Shown: positions 8,025-17,632, counted from the first letter of the stretch. The stretch: DNA of 64,000 nucleotides from Bryobacteraceae bacterium (GCA_026129905.1 JAHCHE010000003.1:335197-399196); one strand, 5' to 3'. The notes: generated from the sequence alone by a model not told the origin. Translations and numbers: made by a program.

Positions 8025-8900
8025 TCAAGCGCCGTGCTTTTTGAAGAACGCGAGCAGCCGCTTCCATCCGTCCTGAGCGGATTCCTTGTCATAGCTCGGG
8101 CGGTAGTCGGCGTGGAAACCATGCTGCGCGCCAGGGTAGACGATGATTTCCGACTCCGTTTTGCCGGCGGCTTTCAAAGCCTGGCGCATCTTCTCGACGG
8201 TATCGAGCGGAATTCCGCCGTCTTTTTCCCCGTACAGACCGAGTACCGGCGCTTTCAACTCCGAGGCGACGTCCACCGGATGCCGGGGCGTCATTTCACT
8301 GGCCTGCCCCACCAGCCTGCCGTACCATGCCACGCCTGCCTTCAGCTCCGGATTGTGGGCTGCATAGAGCCAGACGATGCGCCCGCCCCAGCAGAACCCG
8401 GTGACGCCGAGCCGCGAGGCGTCCGCGCGGCTCGATTTCGCCGCGTAGGCCGCCGCGGCGTCCAGGTCCGACATCACCTGCTTGTCGGGAACTTTCGAAA
8501 CCACGCTGCCGATGATCCCCTGTATGTCTGTCATGTTCGAGACGTCGCCCTGCCGCGCGTACAACTCGGGCGCGATGGCGAAGTACCCCTCCTTGGCGAA
8601 CCGGCGGCAGATGTCCTTGATGTGCTCGTGCACCCCGAAGATCTCCTGGACCACCAGGGCCACGGGAAAGCGCGAGCCTTTGGCCGGCATGGCGCGGTAC
8701 CCGGGGATCTCGCCGTCCGCCACCGGGATCTTCACCTCCCCGGCCTCGAGGCCGTCCGTCGGGGTCGTGATCGTCTGCGGAGTGACGGGTTGCACGGCCA
8801 AGGCGAAACCGGTGGCCAGCTTCGTCACCAGAAACTGCCGCCGGTTTTGCTCCGGGACCGGCGGTTCCAGACTGAGGATATCGGGATTCGTGCCCAGCAT
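8025..8900 (-). CDS. dienelactone hydrolase family protein
   Basis: A 291-residue alpha/beta hydrolase. The start at 8900 gives a leader with a twin-arginine-like [17 protein letters not shown]. The catalytic triad is visible: Cys170 in GFCWGG, Asp227 in GEKDGGIP and His260 in AQHGFHA. Glu86 in VVQEIFG matches the helper Glu of the family. It probably hydrolyses lactones or esters in the periplasm. It stands alone between a radical SAM gene on the same strand and a divergent protease gene. The natural substrate is unknown; many such proteins in soil bacteria are general carboxymethylenebutenolidases. Confidence 0.88.
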   Translation of the reverse strand: MLGTNPDILSLEPPVPEQNRRQFLVTKLATGFALAVQPVTPQTITTPTDGLEAGEVKIPVADGEIPGYRAMPAKGSRFPVALVVQEIFGVHEHIKDICRRFAKEGYFAIAPELYARQGDVSNMTDIQGIIGSVVSKVPDKQVMSDLDAAAAYAAKSSRADASRLGVTGFCWGGRIVWLYAAHNPELKAGVAWYGRLVGQASEMTPRHPVDVASELKAPVLGLYGEKDGGIPLDTVEKMRQALKAAGKTESEIIVYPGAQHGFHADYRPSYDKESAQDGWKRLLAFFKKHGA

Positions 8901-9017
8901 AGGCGCATTGTAACGCGGAGGCGCGCCCGCGTTGTGGGATCCCGCTTCACGATGCCCCAGGGGGCCTAGGCGCGAGCGCGGCGACAGGAGCCGCGCTGGT
9001 AAGCTCAGACAGAGAAC

Positions 9018-9719
9018 ATGGATCAGGATCAGCTTGCACTGGGAGCGCTGTGGTACGTGGTGTTTCTGTTGTCCACCACTTGTCATGAGGCAGCCCACGC
9101 GCTCGTGGCGAAACTCGGCGGCGACCTTACCGCGTTCCACGGCGGCCAGGTTTCGCTCCATCCGCTGCCGCACATCCGGCGCGAGCCGTTCGGGATGGTG
9201 TTGTTTCCGATTCTTTCGTTTGTCACGGCGGGGTGGATGATGGGCTGGGCCAGCGCGCCCTACGACCCGCAGTGGTCGCTGCGTTATCCGCGGCGGTCGG
9301 CCATCATGGCGCTGGCGGGGCCGGCGGCGAACCTGACGCTGGCGTTGGTGGCGGCGGTGGGAATCCATCTCGGGCTGGCGTTTGTTTTTTTCCGCCCGCC
9401 GGAGTTCGTCCGCTTCGCGCAAATCGTGCAACCGGCGTCGGCGGGTGCGGCGGAAGCGGCCGCCGCCGTACTCAGCATTCTGTTCTCGCTAAACATCCTG
9501 CTGGCCGCGTTCAATCTTCTTCCTGTACCGCCCCTGGACGGCTGGAGCGCGGCCGGCCTATTCCTGCCGGAAGCAGCGGCGCGAAGAATGAAGCTATGGG
9601 GCTTCCAGGCCGGCGCCTTCAGCCTCCTCGGGCTGATTGTGGCGTGGCAGCTTTTCGGGCGCATCTACCCGCCGATCTTCCATTTCTCCCTGCGCGCTCT
9701 GTACGGCTCGTTCTTCTGA
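9018..9719 (+). CDS. M50-family (site-2 protease-like) membrane metalloprotease
   Basis: A 233-residue integral membrane protein. The zinc site H23-E-A-A-H27 ([11 protein letters not shown]) lies in the first membrane helix, and the second conserved motif N166-LLPVPPLD-G175 supplies the third ligand, Asp174. Four to five hydrophobic segments are visible. No PDZ domain is present, so it belongs to the short RseP-unlike group often annotated as 'site-2 protease family'. Such proteases cut membrane-bound regulators. No anti-sigma factor or other obvious partner is adjacent. Confidence 0.88.
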   Translation: MDQDQLALGALWYVVFLLSTTCHEAAHALVAKLGGDLTAFHGGQVSLHPLPHIRREPFGMVLFPILSFVTAGWMMGWASAPYDPQWSLRYPRRSAIMALAGPAANLTLALVAAVGIHLGLAFVFFRPPEFVRFAQIVQPASAGAAEAAAAVLSILFSLNILLAAFNLLPVPPLDGWSAAGLFLPEAAARRMKLWGFQAGAFSLLGLIVAWQLFGRIYPPIFHFSLRALYGSFF

Positions 9720-9730
9720 CAATAGCGATC

Positions 9731-9816
9731 AGCGATCAGCCGTCGGCGTTCAGCTTCTGAAGGAGTGCTGTCGGCAGTAGACTGATCGCTAAGCTGACGG
9801 CTGAATGCTGATTGCT
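9731..9816. repeat. imperfect 26-bp inverted repeat
   Basis: Arms 9731-9756 and 9791-9816 match at about 20 of 26 positions, and both contain GATCAGC/ATTGCTGA-type words. It sits just after the M50 gene, convergent with a small minus-strand gene. It resembles dispersed intergenic 'CGATCAGC' repeats common in soil Acidobacteria. It could act as a two-way terminator, but no T-run follows. Confidence 0.4.
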
Positions 9817-9867
9817 GAGAGTTTGCAATGAGAGCTTGCAGCAGGGATGGGGAACGGCTAGGCTCGG

Positions 9868-10206
9868 CTAGGCTTCCTCGTCCACCGAAATCTTCAGTGC
9901 TCGCAGAAACTTCTGATCCTGCGACGTCCAGCGGATGCGTCCGGCCGTTTCGGAGATATGCGCGACTTCCGGAGCCCTTTTGTCACTCCCGGATTCACGC
10001 CGCTTGTTGAAGCCGATGGTGGCCTCCAGCACCAGGAAGACGTCGTAGCCGGCGCGTTTTATCTCCCCGATGGCGGCCGCAATCCGATCCGAATCGGACA
10101 GGGACTCGTTAATGGCATTACCGAGTTCCTGCATGAGTTGTTTCAGATTATCGTCCAAGTCGTGCCACCTTCTCTTGGCCACTTTCAGGATACCACCCCA
10201 TCGCAA
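9868..10206 (-). CDS. small conserved hypothetical protein
   Basis: Up to 112 residues. A central block, INESLSDSDRIAAAIGEIK then RAGYDVFLVLEATIGFNKR, is regular protein-like sequence with alternating helix and strand, and the tail is acidic (VDEEA). No known domain is recognised; no signal peptide or membrane segment is seen. The start is uncertain: ATG at 10206, an internal GTG, or the ATG that gives MQELGNAINE would all keep the conserved block. It stands alone with no operon partner. Confidence 0.5.
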   Translation of the reverse strand: MRWGGILKVAKRRWHDLDDNLKQLMQELGNAINESLSDSDRIAAAIGEIKRAGYDVFLVLEATIGFNKRRESGSDKRAPEVAHISETAGRIRWTSQDQKFLRALKISVDEEA

Positions 10207-10337
10207 GATTTCCCATCCGCTACCCGGCCGGAGCTGGAGGCGCTTGGCAGAGACCCGTTGCCGGTCAAATCAGCCGCTGCCGTCGATCAGGACGGCTTTC
10301 CTTCTCACTCTTTCATCGGCAGGATTCGTCGCCGGCT

Positions 10338-11270
10338 TCACAGTTGGGCGACGTCGAGCCCCAGCTTTTCCTCGAGATAGCGCCTGCTGATGCCGGCGCT
10401 TTCCTTGGGCGGGCGCTGCGGCGACGAGTCCAGTTCCACCGTCAGCCAGCCCTGCCAACCGATGCGGTCCAGGTGCGACTTGATGGCGGGAAAGTCCACC
10501 CCGCCCGAGCCCAGCGCGAAGAATGGGGGATCGTTCATCACGTCGGGCCGGTCCAGCCGCGTTTTAGCGCCGCCAAGGTTCTCCGGCTTCACATCCTTCA
10601 CGTGAAACTCAGCGATGCGGTGGCCGAGGGTCCTGGTGAGTTCCACCGGGTCGATGCCGGCCAACGTGATGTGTCCGGTGTCGAGCACAAACTTGATGCC
10701 GTCCGGATCGGTCCGGCCGAGCACGAAATCGATCTCCTTTCGGTTTTCGAACTGCGACCACATGTGGGCGTGGATGGCAAGCTCGACCTCTTCTTCCTTT
10801 TTCATCCGCGGGCCGAGCGCCGCTAAGACCTCGACGATGTTCTTCAGGTCTTCGTCGGTGGTTCCTTCGGGACGGCGCGGTCCCAGGTTGATCTTGAGGT
10901 GCTTGCAGTCGAACTCGCGGATGAAACGCGCCAGCCGCAGATGGTCGTCGATCAGTTTGGCATGTTTGGCCGGATCTTCGAAATGCATCTCCATCGGCCC
11001 ACTGTTGGAGATGGTCACAAAGCGGACATCGATCTCGTCGATCTTCTTCTTCAGATCGCCCGGCCGGTTCGCGTAGTCCACGAAGTAGTGAAAGAACGAT
11101 TCGACGTAGCGGTAGCCGACCTCGCGCGCCTCGCGAAACGACAGGAAGACGTCCTTCTCCCAGCCGCCTCGCGTGTTCGTGGTGATGCCCACGCGGTAGC
11201 GTGGCGACGCCGCGGCGGCCCCGGCGACAGCCGCGCCCGCCCAGAGGAATTGCCTGCGTGTCAGTCCCAT
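10338..11270 (-). CDS. sugar phosphate isomerase/epimerase (xylose isomerase-like TIM barrel), Tat-exported
   Basis: A 310-residue protein with a Tat signal (TRRQFLWAGAAVAGAAAA). The AP-endonuclease-2/xylose-isomerase-like barrel is marked by VTISNSGPME, HLKINLG, a metal site VELAIHAHM, FVLDTGHITLAG (Asp and His ligands), IAEFHVKDVKP and a last LTVELD strand with Glu. Members interconvert keto sugars or are lyases. The order on the minus strand is isomerase-like gene at 13853, amidohydrolase at 12626, then this gene, which may form one catabolic transcript. Confidence 0.85.
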   Translation of the reverse strand: MGLTRRQFLWAGAAVAGAAAASPRYRVGITTNTRGGWEKDVFLSFREAREVGYRYVESFFHYFVDYANRPGDLKKKIDEIDVRFVTISNSGPMEMHFEDPAKHAKLIDDHLRLARFIREFDCKHLKINLGPRRPEGTTDEDLKNIVEVLAALGPRMKKEEEVELAIHAHMWSQFENRKEIDFVLGRTDPDGIKFVLDTGHITLAGIDPVELTRTLGHRIAEFHVKDVKPENLGGAKTRLDRPDVMNDPPFFALGSGGVDFPAIKSHLDRIGWQGWLTVELDSSPQRPPKESAGISRRYLEEKLGLDVAQL

Positions 11271-11312
11271 GCCCCTGTCCCCCCTATGGCCCGCCGTCGG
11301 CGGCGGGTTCGA

Positions 11313-12626
11313 TTAGTTCGCCCGGTTGCCCGCGATCCAAACCGACTCGATGGACCGCGTGTTCCGGATGTTATCGAGCGGGTTCTTTCCCAGCACCACC
11401 AGGTCCGCCCACTTGCCGCGCTCGAGCGATCCAAGGTCTTTCGATGCGCCGAGAAACTCCGCCGACTGCGACGTGGCCGCGCGGATGACCTGCGCCGGGG
11501 TCATGCCGGCCTCGACCATCAGCTCCATTTCGAGCTGTTCGAAAAAGCCGGAGAAGCGGGCGGGCGGACCCGTATCGGTGCCGAAACCCGTACGCACGCC
11601 GGCGTCGAACATCGTCTTCAGGTTCTTCTTGGCCATCTCCAGCCACTGCTCGTACTTCGGCAGATCCGGATCGGCCTGGAGCTTGCTCCGATATCCTTCG
11701 CTCTTCAGCGCCGCCAGCACGTCCGGCGAGACGGACTTGGTGAAGAACGGGTCGTCCAGGAAGGAATCCGGCTTGGCGTAGATGAAGGTGGACAGTTCCC
11801 GCGTCATGGTCGCCGCCGCCTGCCACGCGCCGCGCTTCTTCATCAGCGCGATCAGTTCGGCGTCCACCGGCTTGTCCCGGACGCTGTGCGCCAAACCATC
11901 GAGCCCCGCATCCACAAGCTGCCTGGCGTCCTCGAGGTAAAAGATGTGCGCCGACACTTTCAGCCCGTGCGCATGCGCGTTCTCGATGATGGCCCGGCAC
12001 AGATCCATCGAGATCTTGTTTTCCTTGCCGAGGTGATCGTCCACCCAGATCTTCACCATATCGACGCGCTTATCGGCCAACTCCGCGACCGCCTTCTTCA
12101 CCGCGGCCGCCGTTTTCACCTCGTAAGGCACGCCCTTCATGCCCGGTGCGGAGGTCGGATACCCCGCTTCGCTCGTGAACCCGCGGCCCGCGGTGAAGAT
12201 CCGCGTCAGCGAGGGCCGTCCCGAGCGCTGTTCGGCGCGCACCTGGTAGACGAGATCCGCATCCGAGCCCATGCTCAGCACAGAGGTCACGCCGTACGAG
12301 GTGAAGGTCTGAAGCTGGGCGTTGAGATTGTCGCGGGTGAAATTCTTCGGGTCCTGCGCCAGGCCCTTCACGTTGCCGAGGTGGCAGTGAAGGTTGATGA
12401 TGCCCGGCATGACGTACTTGCCGGCGAGGTCGATCCGCTCCGCCCCGGCGGGCGCTTTCATCCCGCTCATAGGGCCGGCGTAGACGATCCGCCCGTCCGT
12501 GATCACCAGGGCCGCCGCCGCCACCGGAGGCTTGCCCGTTCCGTCGATCAGGGTGAAGTTCTCGAGGACCTTCGTTTCGGCGAACGCCAGAGAACATCCC
12601 AGCGCGAAAACCAAAGCAATCCGCAT
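11313..12626 (-). CDS. secreted amidohydrolase family protein
   Basis: A 437-residue protein with a signal peptide (MRIALVFALGCSLAFA). The amidohydrolase barrel is indicated by GKYVMPGIINLHCHLG, with the HxH metal pair, MVKIWVDD carrying the lysine after the barrel strand, VSAHIFY and LAHSVRD with metal His residues, FGTDTG with the catalytic Asp, and the closing beta-sandwich GSLERGKWADLVVLGKNPLD and NIRNTRSIESVWI. It resembles imidazolonepropionase or prolidase-type hydrolases. The substrate is unknown. Confidence 0.85.
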   Translation of the reverse strand: MRIALVFALGCSLAFAETKVLENFTLIDGTGKPPVAAAALVITDGRIVYAGPMSGMKAPAGAERIDLAGKYVMPGIINLHCHLGNVKGLAQDPKNFTRDNLNAQLQTFTSYGVTSVLSMGSDADLVYQVRAEQRSGRPSLTRIFTAGRGFTSEAGYPTSAPGMKGVPYEVKTAAAVKKAVAELADKRVDMVKIWVDDHLGKENKISMDLCRAIIENAHAHGLKVSAHIFYLEDARQLVDAGLDGLAHSVRDKPVDAELIALMKKRGAWQAAATMTRELSTFIYAKPDSFLDDPFFTKSVSPDVLAALKSEGYRSKLQADPDLPKYEQWLEMAKKNLKTMFDAGVRTGFGTDTGPPARFSGFFEQLEMELMVEAGMTPAQVIRAATSQSAEFLGASKDLGSLERGKWADLVVLGKNPLDNIRNTRSIESVWIAGNRAN

Positions 12627-12662
12627 GCACTCTCCCGGTGTCGGGATTTTAGCACAGGCCGC

Positions 12663-13853
12663 TCAGGCGTAGCTGGCGACGGCGCCGCGGTTCCTCTCGC
12701 CGCGTTCGCGGGCCGCCCGCTCCAGATAGCCGCTCGCGCGGAACTCCGCCAGGGGTTCCTCCGGCAGTCCTTTCGTGCGCCGCCACAGCCGGAGCGCCGG
12801 GCGCACGTCAACGGCGAACGCCGACTTCAGGCACTCTTCGGCTTCGATGAGGTCGCGCGCCTCCTGGCGCCGCGCCAGTTCGGCGTGATCCACCAGCGCC
12901 GCCTTGGCGAACAGTTCCTGCGCGGTGGCGGCGGTCTGGATCATTTCCTCGATTTTCGGCTTCAGATTGTGCGACTGGTCGATGGTGTACGCCACCGGCG
13001 GACGCCGCCGCGTTTCCCACTGAAAGAACAGGATCTCATGGAAGATGCGGAAGACCTGGTAAGGATCGATGGAGCCGAGGGTGAGGTCGTCGTCGGCATA
13101 CCGCCGGTCGTTAAAGTGAAACCCGCCGAGCATATCCTCGGCCAGCAGCCACGCTACGATCTGTTCGATGTTCTGCGCCTGGTAATGATGCCCCGTATCG
13201 ACGAGCACCTTCGCTTTCGGCCCAGCCGCCCGGGCCAGCAGGAGAGCCATGCCCCAGTCGGCGATATCGGTGTGATAGAAGGCGGGCTCGAACGGCTTGT
13301 ACTCCACCAGCAGCCGCTGGGAGTCCGAGAGCCGCTCGTGCGCCGCCCGCAGCCCTTCCTCGAACAGGCCTTTTCTTCGCCTGATATTGGCGGTCCCGGG
13401 ATAGTTCGAGCCGTCGGTAAACCAAAGTGAGATATCGCGGCTGCCGGTCTGCTTGGCGATCTCGATCGAATCCAGGATGTGATCGAGGGCCGCCCGGCGC
13501 GCCTCCGGCAGCGGACTGGCGAGGGAGCCGTACCTGTAAATCTGGTCCTGAAACACGTTGGGATTGATGGCGCCGATGCGAACGCCGTGCCGGTCCGCGG
13601 CTTCCGCGACCTCGCGCGCGGACGCGCCGCCGTCCGGGAAATCCCACAGCACGTGGACGGCGACAGTGGGGCAGCAGCCCGTGAACCGGTGGACCTGCCC
13701 GGCGTCGCTGAGCTTCTCTTCCGTGGTTGTCGCCGCGGCCGGCTGCACGAACTTGCCGAACCGCGTTCCGGTGTTCGCGAAACCCCAGGACGGGATCTCG
13801 ATTTCGAAGCCGTCTAGCGCATTCCAGATAATTTCTTCCTGTTTTACGGGCAT
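12663..13853 (-). CDS. rhaI: L-rhamnose isomerase-like sugar isomerase
   Basis: A 396-residue TIM-barrel protein. Motifs typical of the Pseudomonas stutzeri/rhizobial L-rhamnose isomerase type are all present in order: WDFPDGG, IGAINPNVFQD, SLWFTDGSNYPG, LVEYKPFEPAFYHTD with Glu and His metal ligands, VLVDTGHHYQAQN, GGFHFNDRRYADDDL and GSIDPYQVF. It would convert L-rhamnose or related aldoses to ketoses. No rhamnulose kinase or aldolase follows, so the sugar range is uncertain. It is divergent from the small antitoxin-like gene at 13956. Confidence 0.8.
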   Translation of the reverse strand: MPVKQEEIIWNALDGFEIEIPSWGFANTGTRFGKFVQPAAATTTEEKLSDAGQVHRFTGCCPTVAVHVLWDFPDGGASAREVAEAADRHGVRIGAINPNVFQDQIYRYGSLASPLPEARRAALDHILDSIEIAKQTGSRDISLWFTDGSNYPGTANIRRRKGLFEEGLRAAHERLSDSQRLLVEYKPFEPAFYHTDIADWGMALLLARAAGPKAKVLVDTGHHYQAQNIEQIVAWLLAEDMLGGFHFNDRRYADDDLTLGSIDPYQVFRIFHEILFFQWETRRRPPVAYTIDQSHNLKPKIEEMIQTAATAQELFAKAALVDHAELARRQEARDLIEAEECLKSAFAVDVRPALRLWRRTKGLPEEPLAEFRASGYLERAARERGERNRGAVASYA

Positions 13854-13955
13854 AATGAGGATCTCCTAAAGAAATGCCTCTGCCATGATACGCCGGGATC
13901 GGGCGCCGCGGAGGCTTGCGCTTCAAGGTCACAGGATCGACTACACTGAACGCGT

Positions 13956-14096
13956 ATGGAGAAGCGAGTGCGGGCCGTGTATAAGGACGGCGTGCTCCAT
14001 CCGCTGGAGGCCCTCCCGCTTCAAGACAAGCAGCAAGTAACCGTGATCATAAGCTGCCCAACGGTTGCGGGGCAGGAGGACTGGGGAGATCGATGA
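13956..14096 (+). CDS. DUF104-type antitoxin-like small protein
   Basis: A 46-residue gene. It begins MEKRVRAVYKDGVLHPLEAL and continues with the strand QQVTVII, the two-strand AbrB-like pattern of the DUF104/AF2212-like antitoxin family ('aiYenGvlkPLepl.l.eg..V.v.i'). In complete loci a PIN-domain toxin (VapC) follows. Here the next 190 bp hold no readable toxin, so it is an orphan or a remnant. It is divergent from the isomerase gene. Confidence 0.65.
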   Translation: MEKRVRAVYKDGVLHPLEALPLQDKQQVTVIISCPTVAGQEDWGDR

Positions 14097-14288
14097 GCGG
14101 GCGCTGCAAATCGCCGGCGTCGATTCCGCGCCGACATTGCCCGGCAGCGCCTCATGGTTTTTCCGCCTGTCCACGAACGACACTTTCATAACGCAAGGAG
14201 ACTGGATCTCATCCTGCGCAGCGGTTCCCAACCGCCGCCCGCCCGATGGCTGATCGGCCCGCAGGTTGCCTTTGGCAAACCTGCCCCG
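14097..14288. other. short region without a recognisable gene
   Basis: Downstream of the DUF104 gene no toxin frame can be read in either strand. A small palindrome (AGGTTGCC TTT GGCAAACCT, about 14262-14281) might be a hairpin. It is probably decayed accessory DNA. Confidence 0.35.
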
Positions 14289-14356
14289 CAGAGCAGCATA
14301 GCCGCAACCAAATTTTCCTCATGCGGATGCGACTTGTTCGCGGCTATGCTGCTCTG
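14289..14356. repeat. perfect 17-bp inverted repeat
   Basis: Arms 14289-14305 and 14340-14356 (CAGAGCAGCATAGCCGC and its exact complement) are separated by 34 bp. The repeat ends 12 bp beyond the stop of the minus-strand four-helix-bundle gene. It may be a terminator-like stem for that gene or a terminal inverted repeat from a lost small element. Confidence 0.6.
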
Positions 14357-14368
14357 GGCTGTCAGCGA

Positions 14369-14722
14369 TCATTCAAACAGCTTTTGCAGCAATGCCGCGA
14401 GCATACGTTTGATTTCCGTCGTGGCTTCCGTCAGAGCTGGGTATTGCTCAGCCGTAAGCAACTGAAGATCCCGAGCCAGGAGTAACAGATATTCCAACTC
14501 GCTAGCCGATCCCATCGCCATCCAGCAGAAGCGCGCGAAGTCGCTGTCACCGCTTCGGCCACATCCTTCAGCCAGATTGTTGGGAATCGAAAAACTCGCG
14601 CGGCGCAATTGGCTGGTCAAGCCGTACCGTTCTTCGGGTGGAAAGCCGCGGGTTGCTGCATACACCGCTAAGGTCAACCGGTGCGCCTTCTGCCATACCT
14701 TCAGCTCACGGAAATCCTTCAT
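14369..14722 (-). CDS. four helix bundle protein (23S rRNA intervening-sequence protein family)
   Basis: A 117-residue protein starting at MKDFRELKVWQKAH. It has the standard motifs of this family: 'DFRELKVWQKAHRL' at the N-terminus, 'FPPEERYGLTSQLRRASFSI' with 'PNNLAEGCGR', then 'ASELEYLLLLARDL' in the last helices. The family (TIGR02436) forms homopentameric bundles. It was first found inside 23S rRNA intervening sequences, but is usually a free-standing gene, often in variable regions or diversity-generating contexts. No rRNA is present here. The function is unknown. Confidence 0.9.
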   Translation of the reverse strand: MKDFRELKVWQKAHRLTLAVYAATRGFPPEERYGLTSQLRRASFSIPNNLAEGCGRSGDSDFARFCWMAMGSASELEYLLLLARDLQLLTAEQYPALTEATTEIKRMLAALLQKLFE

Positions 14723-14810
14723 CGGGTCCTGCCCGTGGGGGGAAGTGGCGTTCCCCGGCTTCTCGTACCCTGTGGTTATTGAGGCCGATGGCACGAGAAA
14801 GAGAAACGCC

Positions 14811-16210
14811 ATGAACGAGTTTATCTCCAGATACCAACCCCAGCTCAGCGGAGTTCTCGCCGGTTTCGACCGGCTGGTATTCCGCGGGCAGCTCGCCTTG
14901 AATCACGACACTGGAAGGAAGGGGTATTTGTGGGCCAACGGAATCGCTTGGAAGGATTACGCCCAACACGTGGCCCAGGTTAGCCAACGCGTGAAGGAGG
15001 CCTCCTTGGTCCCCATGAACGCCGCTCATCGGCCGGTCCGCTATTTATCCAACGGCCACGACAGCAAAGAGGAACTGGCGCGTGAGAGCGCGCGCCTCCA
15101 GACCTGGTTCCCTTTCACGCTGTACGTGTACGTCAACGGCCGCGAGTGGTTGGCGCGACAGATGGATGCGGCTGGCATCGCCTATAACAGGCACGACAAC
15201 TGCTTCAGTTGGATCCAGGACTTTGCGCGCGCCCAGGCGCTGATGGACCAACAGTTGACCACGGACTGGCGCCGCGCCTTGAATACCTCGCCGAGCGTAT
15301 TCATCCGCTGTTTTCCGAACTGTTCGCGCATTATCCAGTGAGTTACTATTGGACCGCGTTTCAGAGTGAATGGGCCATGGATATCGTGTTTCGCGATCCG
15401 GATCAACTCCGGCGCCTGTTTCCGCAGTTGGTTCACTTGGGCCTGGTCAGTTTCTCCAGCCCCGACGTGATGCGCTTTATGGGCAAACAGGTCTCTCCGC
15501 AGGGCCGCCCCTATGGACCCCACATGCCGGCTGTCGTCAGTGATCGGAAGGTGCGCAACGAGGGTGTGCGCATCAAGCACCGCTACGGGAAGAATTCCAT
15601 CAAGATCTACGATAAAGCGTACTCGGAACGGGGCGCTGTGCTGCGCCCGGAATTTACCCTGAATGCGCCGGGCCAGTTCCGCGTCTTCCGCCACAAGACT
15701 GGGCAGGATGAAGGACCTATGCAGTGGCGGGTTCTGCGAGCGGGAATCGCCGATTTACATCGCAGGGCCGAGGTTTCCCAAAAGGCCCTCGATCGTTACT
15801 GCACCGCGCTAGCCGCCGTGGATGATAGCGCCTGCTTGCGGGAACTGACCGAGTCCATTGAAAAACGCGTGCGCTGGAACGGCCAGTGGGTTCGCGCTCT
15901 GCATCCGTTTGAACCCGCGGATCTGATGTTGCTCACCGCCGTCAACCGCGGTGAATTCACCATCAACGGACTGCGCAATCGCGACCTGCAGGCCCTGCTG
16001 TTTTCCCGTCAGCCCGCCAGTAAAACGGAAGCACGTCGGCGCTCCGCCGCCGTGAGCCGCAAGCTGCGCATGTTACGCGCTCACGGCATCCTACAAAAAC
16101 TGCCGCATACCCACCGCTATCAAGTCAGCGAGCACAGCCGTCTCATTCTCAACGCGGTGACCTCGGCTCAACGCATTACCACTCAGCAGCTTATAGTCCT
16201 CGCGGCGTGA
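14811..16210 (+). pseudogene. frameshifted gene of the GFDRLVFRG family (acidobacterial repeat-type protein)
   Basis: Two overlapping frames form one protein of about 465 residues. The first frame (14811 to about 15275) starts MNEFISRYQPQLSGVLAGFD and reads into RLVFRG. The second (about 15278-16210) continues LEYLAERIHPLFSEL, YYWTAFQSEW, VSFSSPDVMRFMG and ends in a winged-helix-like region (GLRNRDLQALLF ... RKLRMLRAHGILQKLPHTHRY). Joining them needs a one-base shift near 15270-15278 in GCCGCGCC. Members with the same signature occur in many acidobacterial genomes as unknown proteins, often several copies (recollection, not checked). There is no transposase motif. Either a mutation or an assembly error. 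Confidence 0.6.
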
Positions 16211-16264
16211 ATCTTCGCGCGCCGAAAAGAATTCAGACTCTAGTAGTACATGCCTGGTGACAGA

Positions 16265-17554
16265 TCAGGGAGCGTCGGCTTTCTGGCGCCTAAGGCCGGC
16301 AGTTGTGACGACGGGCGCTTCTTCCCGCCGGTGGCGGGGCAGTAATGCGATGGCGAGGGCGCCAAGCATGGCGAGGCCGAAGACCGCCATCATCGCCACG
16401 TAGTAGTTGCCGCTCATGAAGTCGCGAAGGCGGGCGACGAAATTCGGGACCCAGAATTGGGCGATCGTGTCGGTGGGGAGGATGGCCGACATCGCGCGAG
16501 CCAGGGTCGAGAGGCCGAACTGGTCCGCAGCCATCAGCGGAATCAGCATGTAGTCGGCGCCCATCGCGAATCCGAAGACCAGCGCGAACAGGTAGATCGG
16601 GCCGGTGTGGCCGGGCTTGACCAGAAACAGCGTCGGGATCGCCAGCGCCACCACCAGGTACGTCACCAGCATCACGTATTTGCGCGGCAGTTTGTCCGCC
16701 AGGTAGCCGGCCAGCAAACGTCCGGCGATGCTCGACCAGAGCACCCAGAAGGAGGCCGTGCTCCAGATGCTGTCGCGGGCGGCCTGGTCGGTGAAGCCCT
16801 GCGACTCGAAGACGAACTTCATGTGGAAGTTGACGGCGGCAATGGAGCCGATGGAGGCCGCGCTGCCCACCAGCAGGAGCCAGAAGGGCGACTGCCGCAG
16901 GAGGTAGGCGAAACTGCGCGGGGGCTCGATGGCCGCGGGGGCCGCCGTAACGGCCGGCTGTTCCGCTCCGTCGGGGAGTTGGCCCTTGTCGGAGGGCTTG
17001 TCCCGGAGCACGAAAATCGCCAGCGGCCACGCGACGAGGAGCAGGAATCCCATGTACTGAAGGGCGTCCGTGTAAGGCAATTTGGACGCGAGGTAGGGGC
17101 CGAGCTTGTTGCCGATGGAACCGACCACCGCGACGCCGACGTAGGTGATGCCCATGGCCCGCCCGCGTTTCGCCTTAAACCAGTTCGAAATGATGATCTG
17201 GTGCGGAATGGGCCCCGACAGAAAGTACCCGATCATGTAGAGGCACCAGACGGCGTAGTATTCCCACCGGGCGCCGCTCAGGCGGGCGAACCACTGAAAG
17301 GCGATGAACGTGACGCCGGTGCCGACGACGATGAGAAGCCGCGGGCTCACGCGCGGGACGATCACCGGCCCGGCCCAGATTGTCAGCAACACCGCGATCG
17401 GAGCGCCCATCGTGATGAAGCTGATCGGCCAGCCATGGTGGTCGCGGAAGTAGTCGAAGAAGAAAGCGATGTTGTAGTACGGAAAGCCGGTCGAGATGCC
17501 GAACGTCAGGAAACATGCGGCGACAATCCAGCCGCCGTAGAATTTTTTTGTCAT
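16265..17554 (-). CDS. MFS transporter
   Basis: A 429-residue protein with about twelve membrane segments, starting at MTKKFYGGWIVAACFLTFG, the usual opening of the oxalate/formate-antiporter-like branch. Visible MFS marks are ISNWFKAKRGRAMGIT, a loop-2/3 motif A variant, then a central loop rich in Pro and Ala (around residue 205-225) and a second half beginning YLLRQSPFWLLL. A different ATG 36 bases upstream would add 12 polar residues and is less likely. The SDR gene upstream is 79 bp away on the same strand; they may serve the same carboxylic acid or sugar acid. Confidence 0.85.
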   Translation of the reverse strand: MTKKFYGGWIVAACFLTFGISTGFPYYNIAFFFDYFRDHHGWPISFITMGAPIAVLLTIWAGPVIVPRVSPRLLIVVGTGVTFIAFQWFARLSGARWEYYAVWCLYMIGYFLSGPIPHQIIISNWFKAKRGRAMGITYVGVAVVGSIGNKLGPYLASKLPYTDALQYMGFLLLVAWPLAIFVLRDKPSDKGQLPDGAEQPAVTAAPAAIEPPRSFAYLLRQSPFWLLLVGSAASIGSIAAVNFHMKFVFESQGFTDQAARDSIWSTASFWVLWSSIAGRLLAGYLADKLPRKYVMLVTYLVVALAIPTLFLVKPGHTGPIYLFALVFGFAMGADYMLIPLMAADQFGLSTLARAMSAILPTDTIAQFWVPNFVARLRDFMSGNYYVAMMAVFGLAMLGALAIALLPRHRREEAPVVTTAGLRRQKADAP

Positions 17555-17632
17555 TCGAGGGCGCGCTCCTGCCGAGGATGGGCGAATCACTACTTTATAA
17601 CACAGGCCGCGCTGACGGCCGCCGCGGCGACG

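Noticed and set aside
10899..13430. An 843-codon open frame on the plus strand
   Set aside because: Antisense shadow of the sugar-isomerase, amidohydrolase and rhamnose-isomerase-like genes; no motif, no start signal.
15260..15290. Programmed -1 frameshift in the GFDRLVFRG-family gene
   Set aside because: No slippery heptamer or stimulatory stem is seen at the junction; a simple mutation or sequencing error is more likely.
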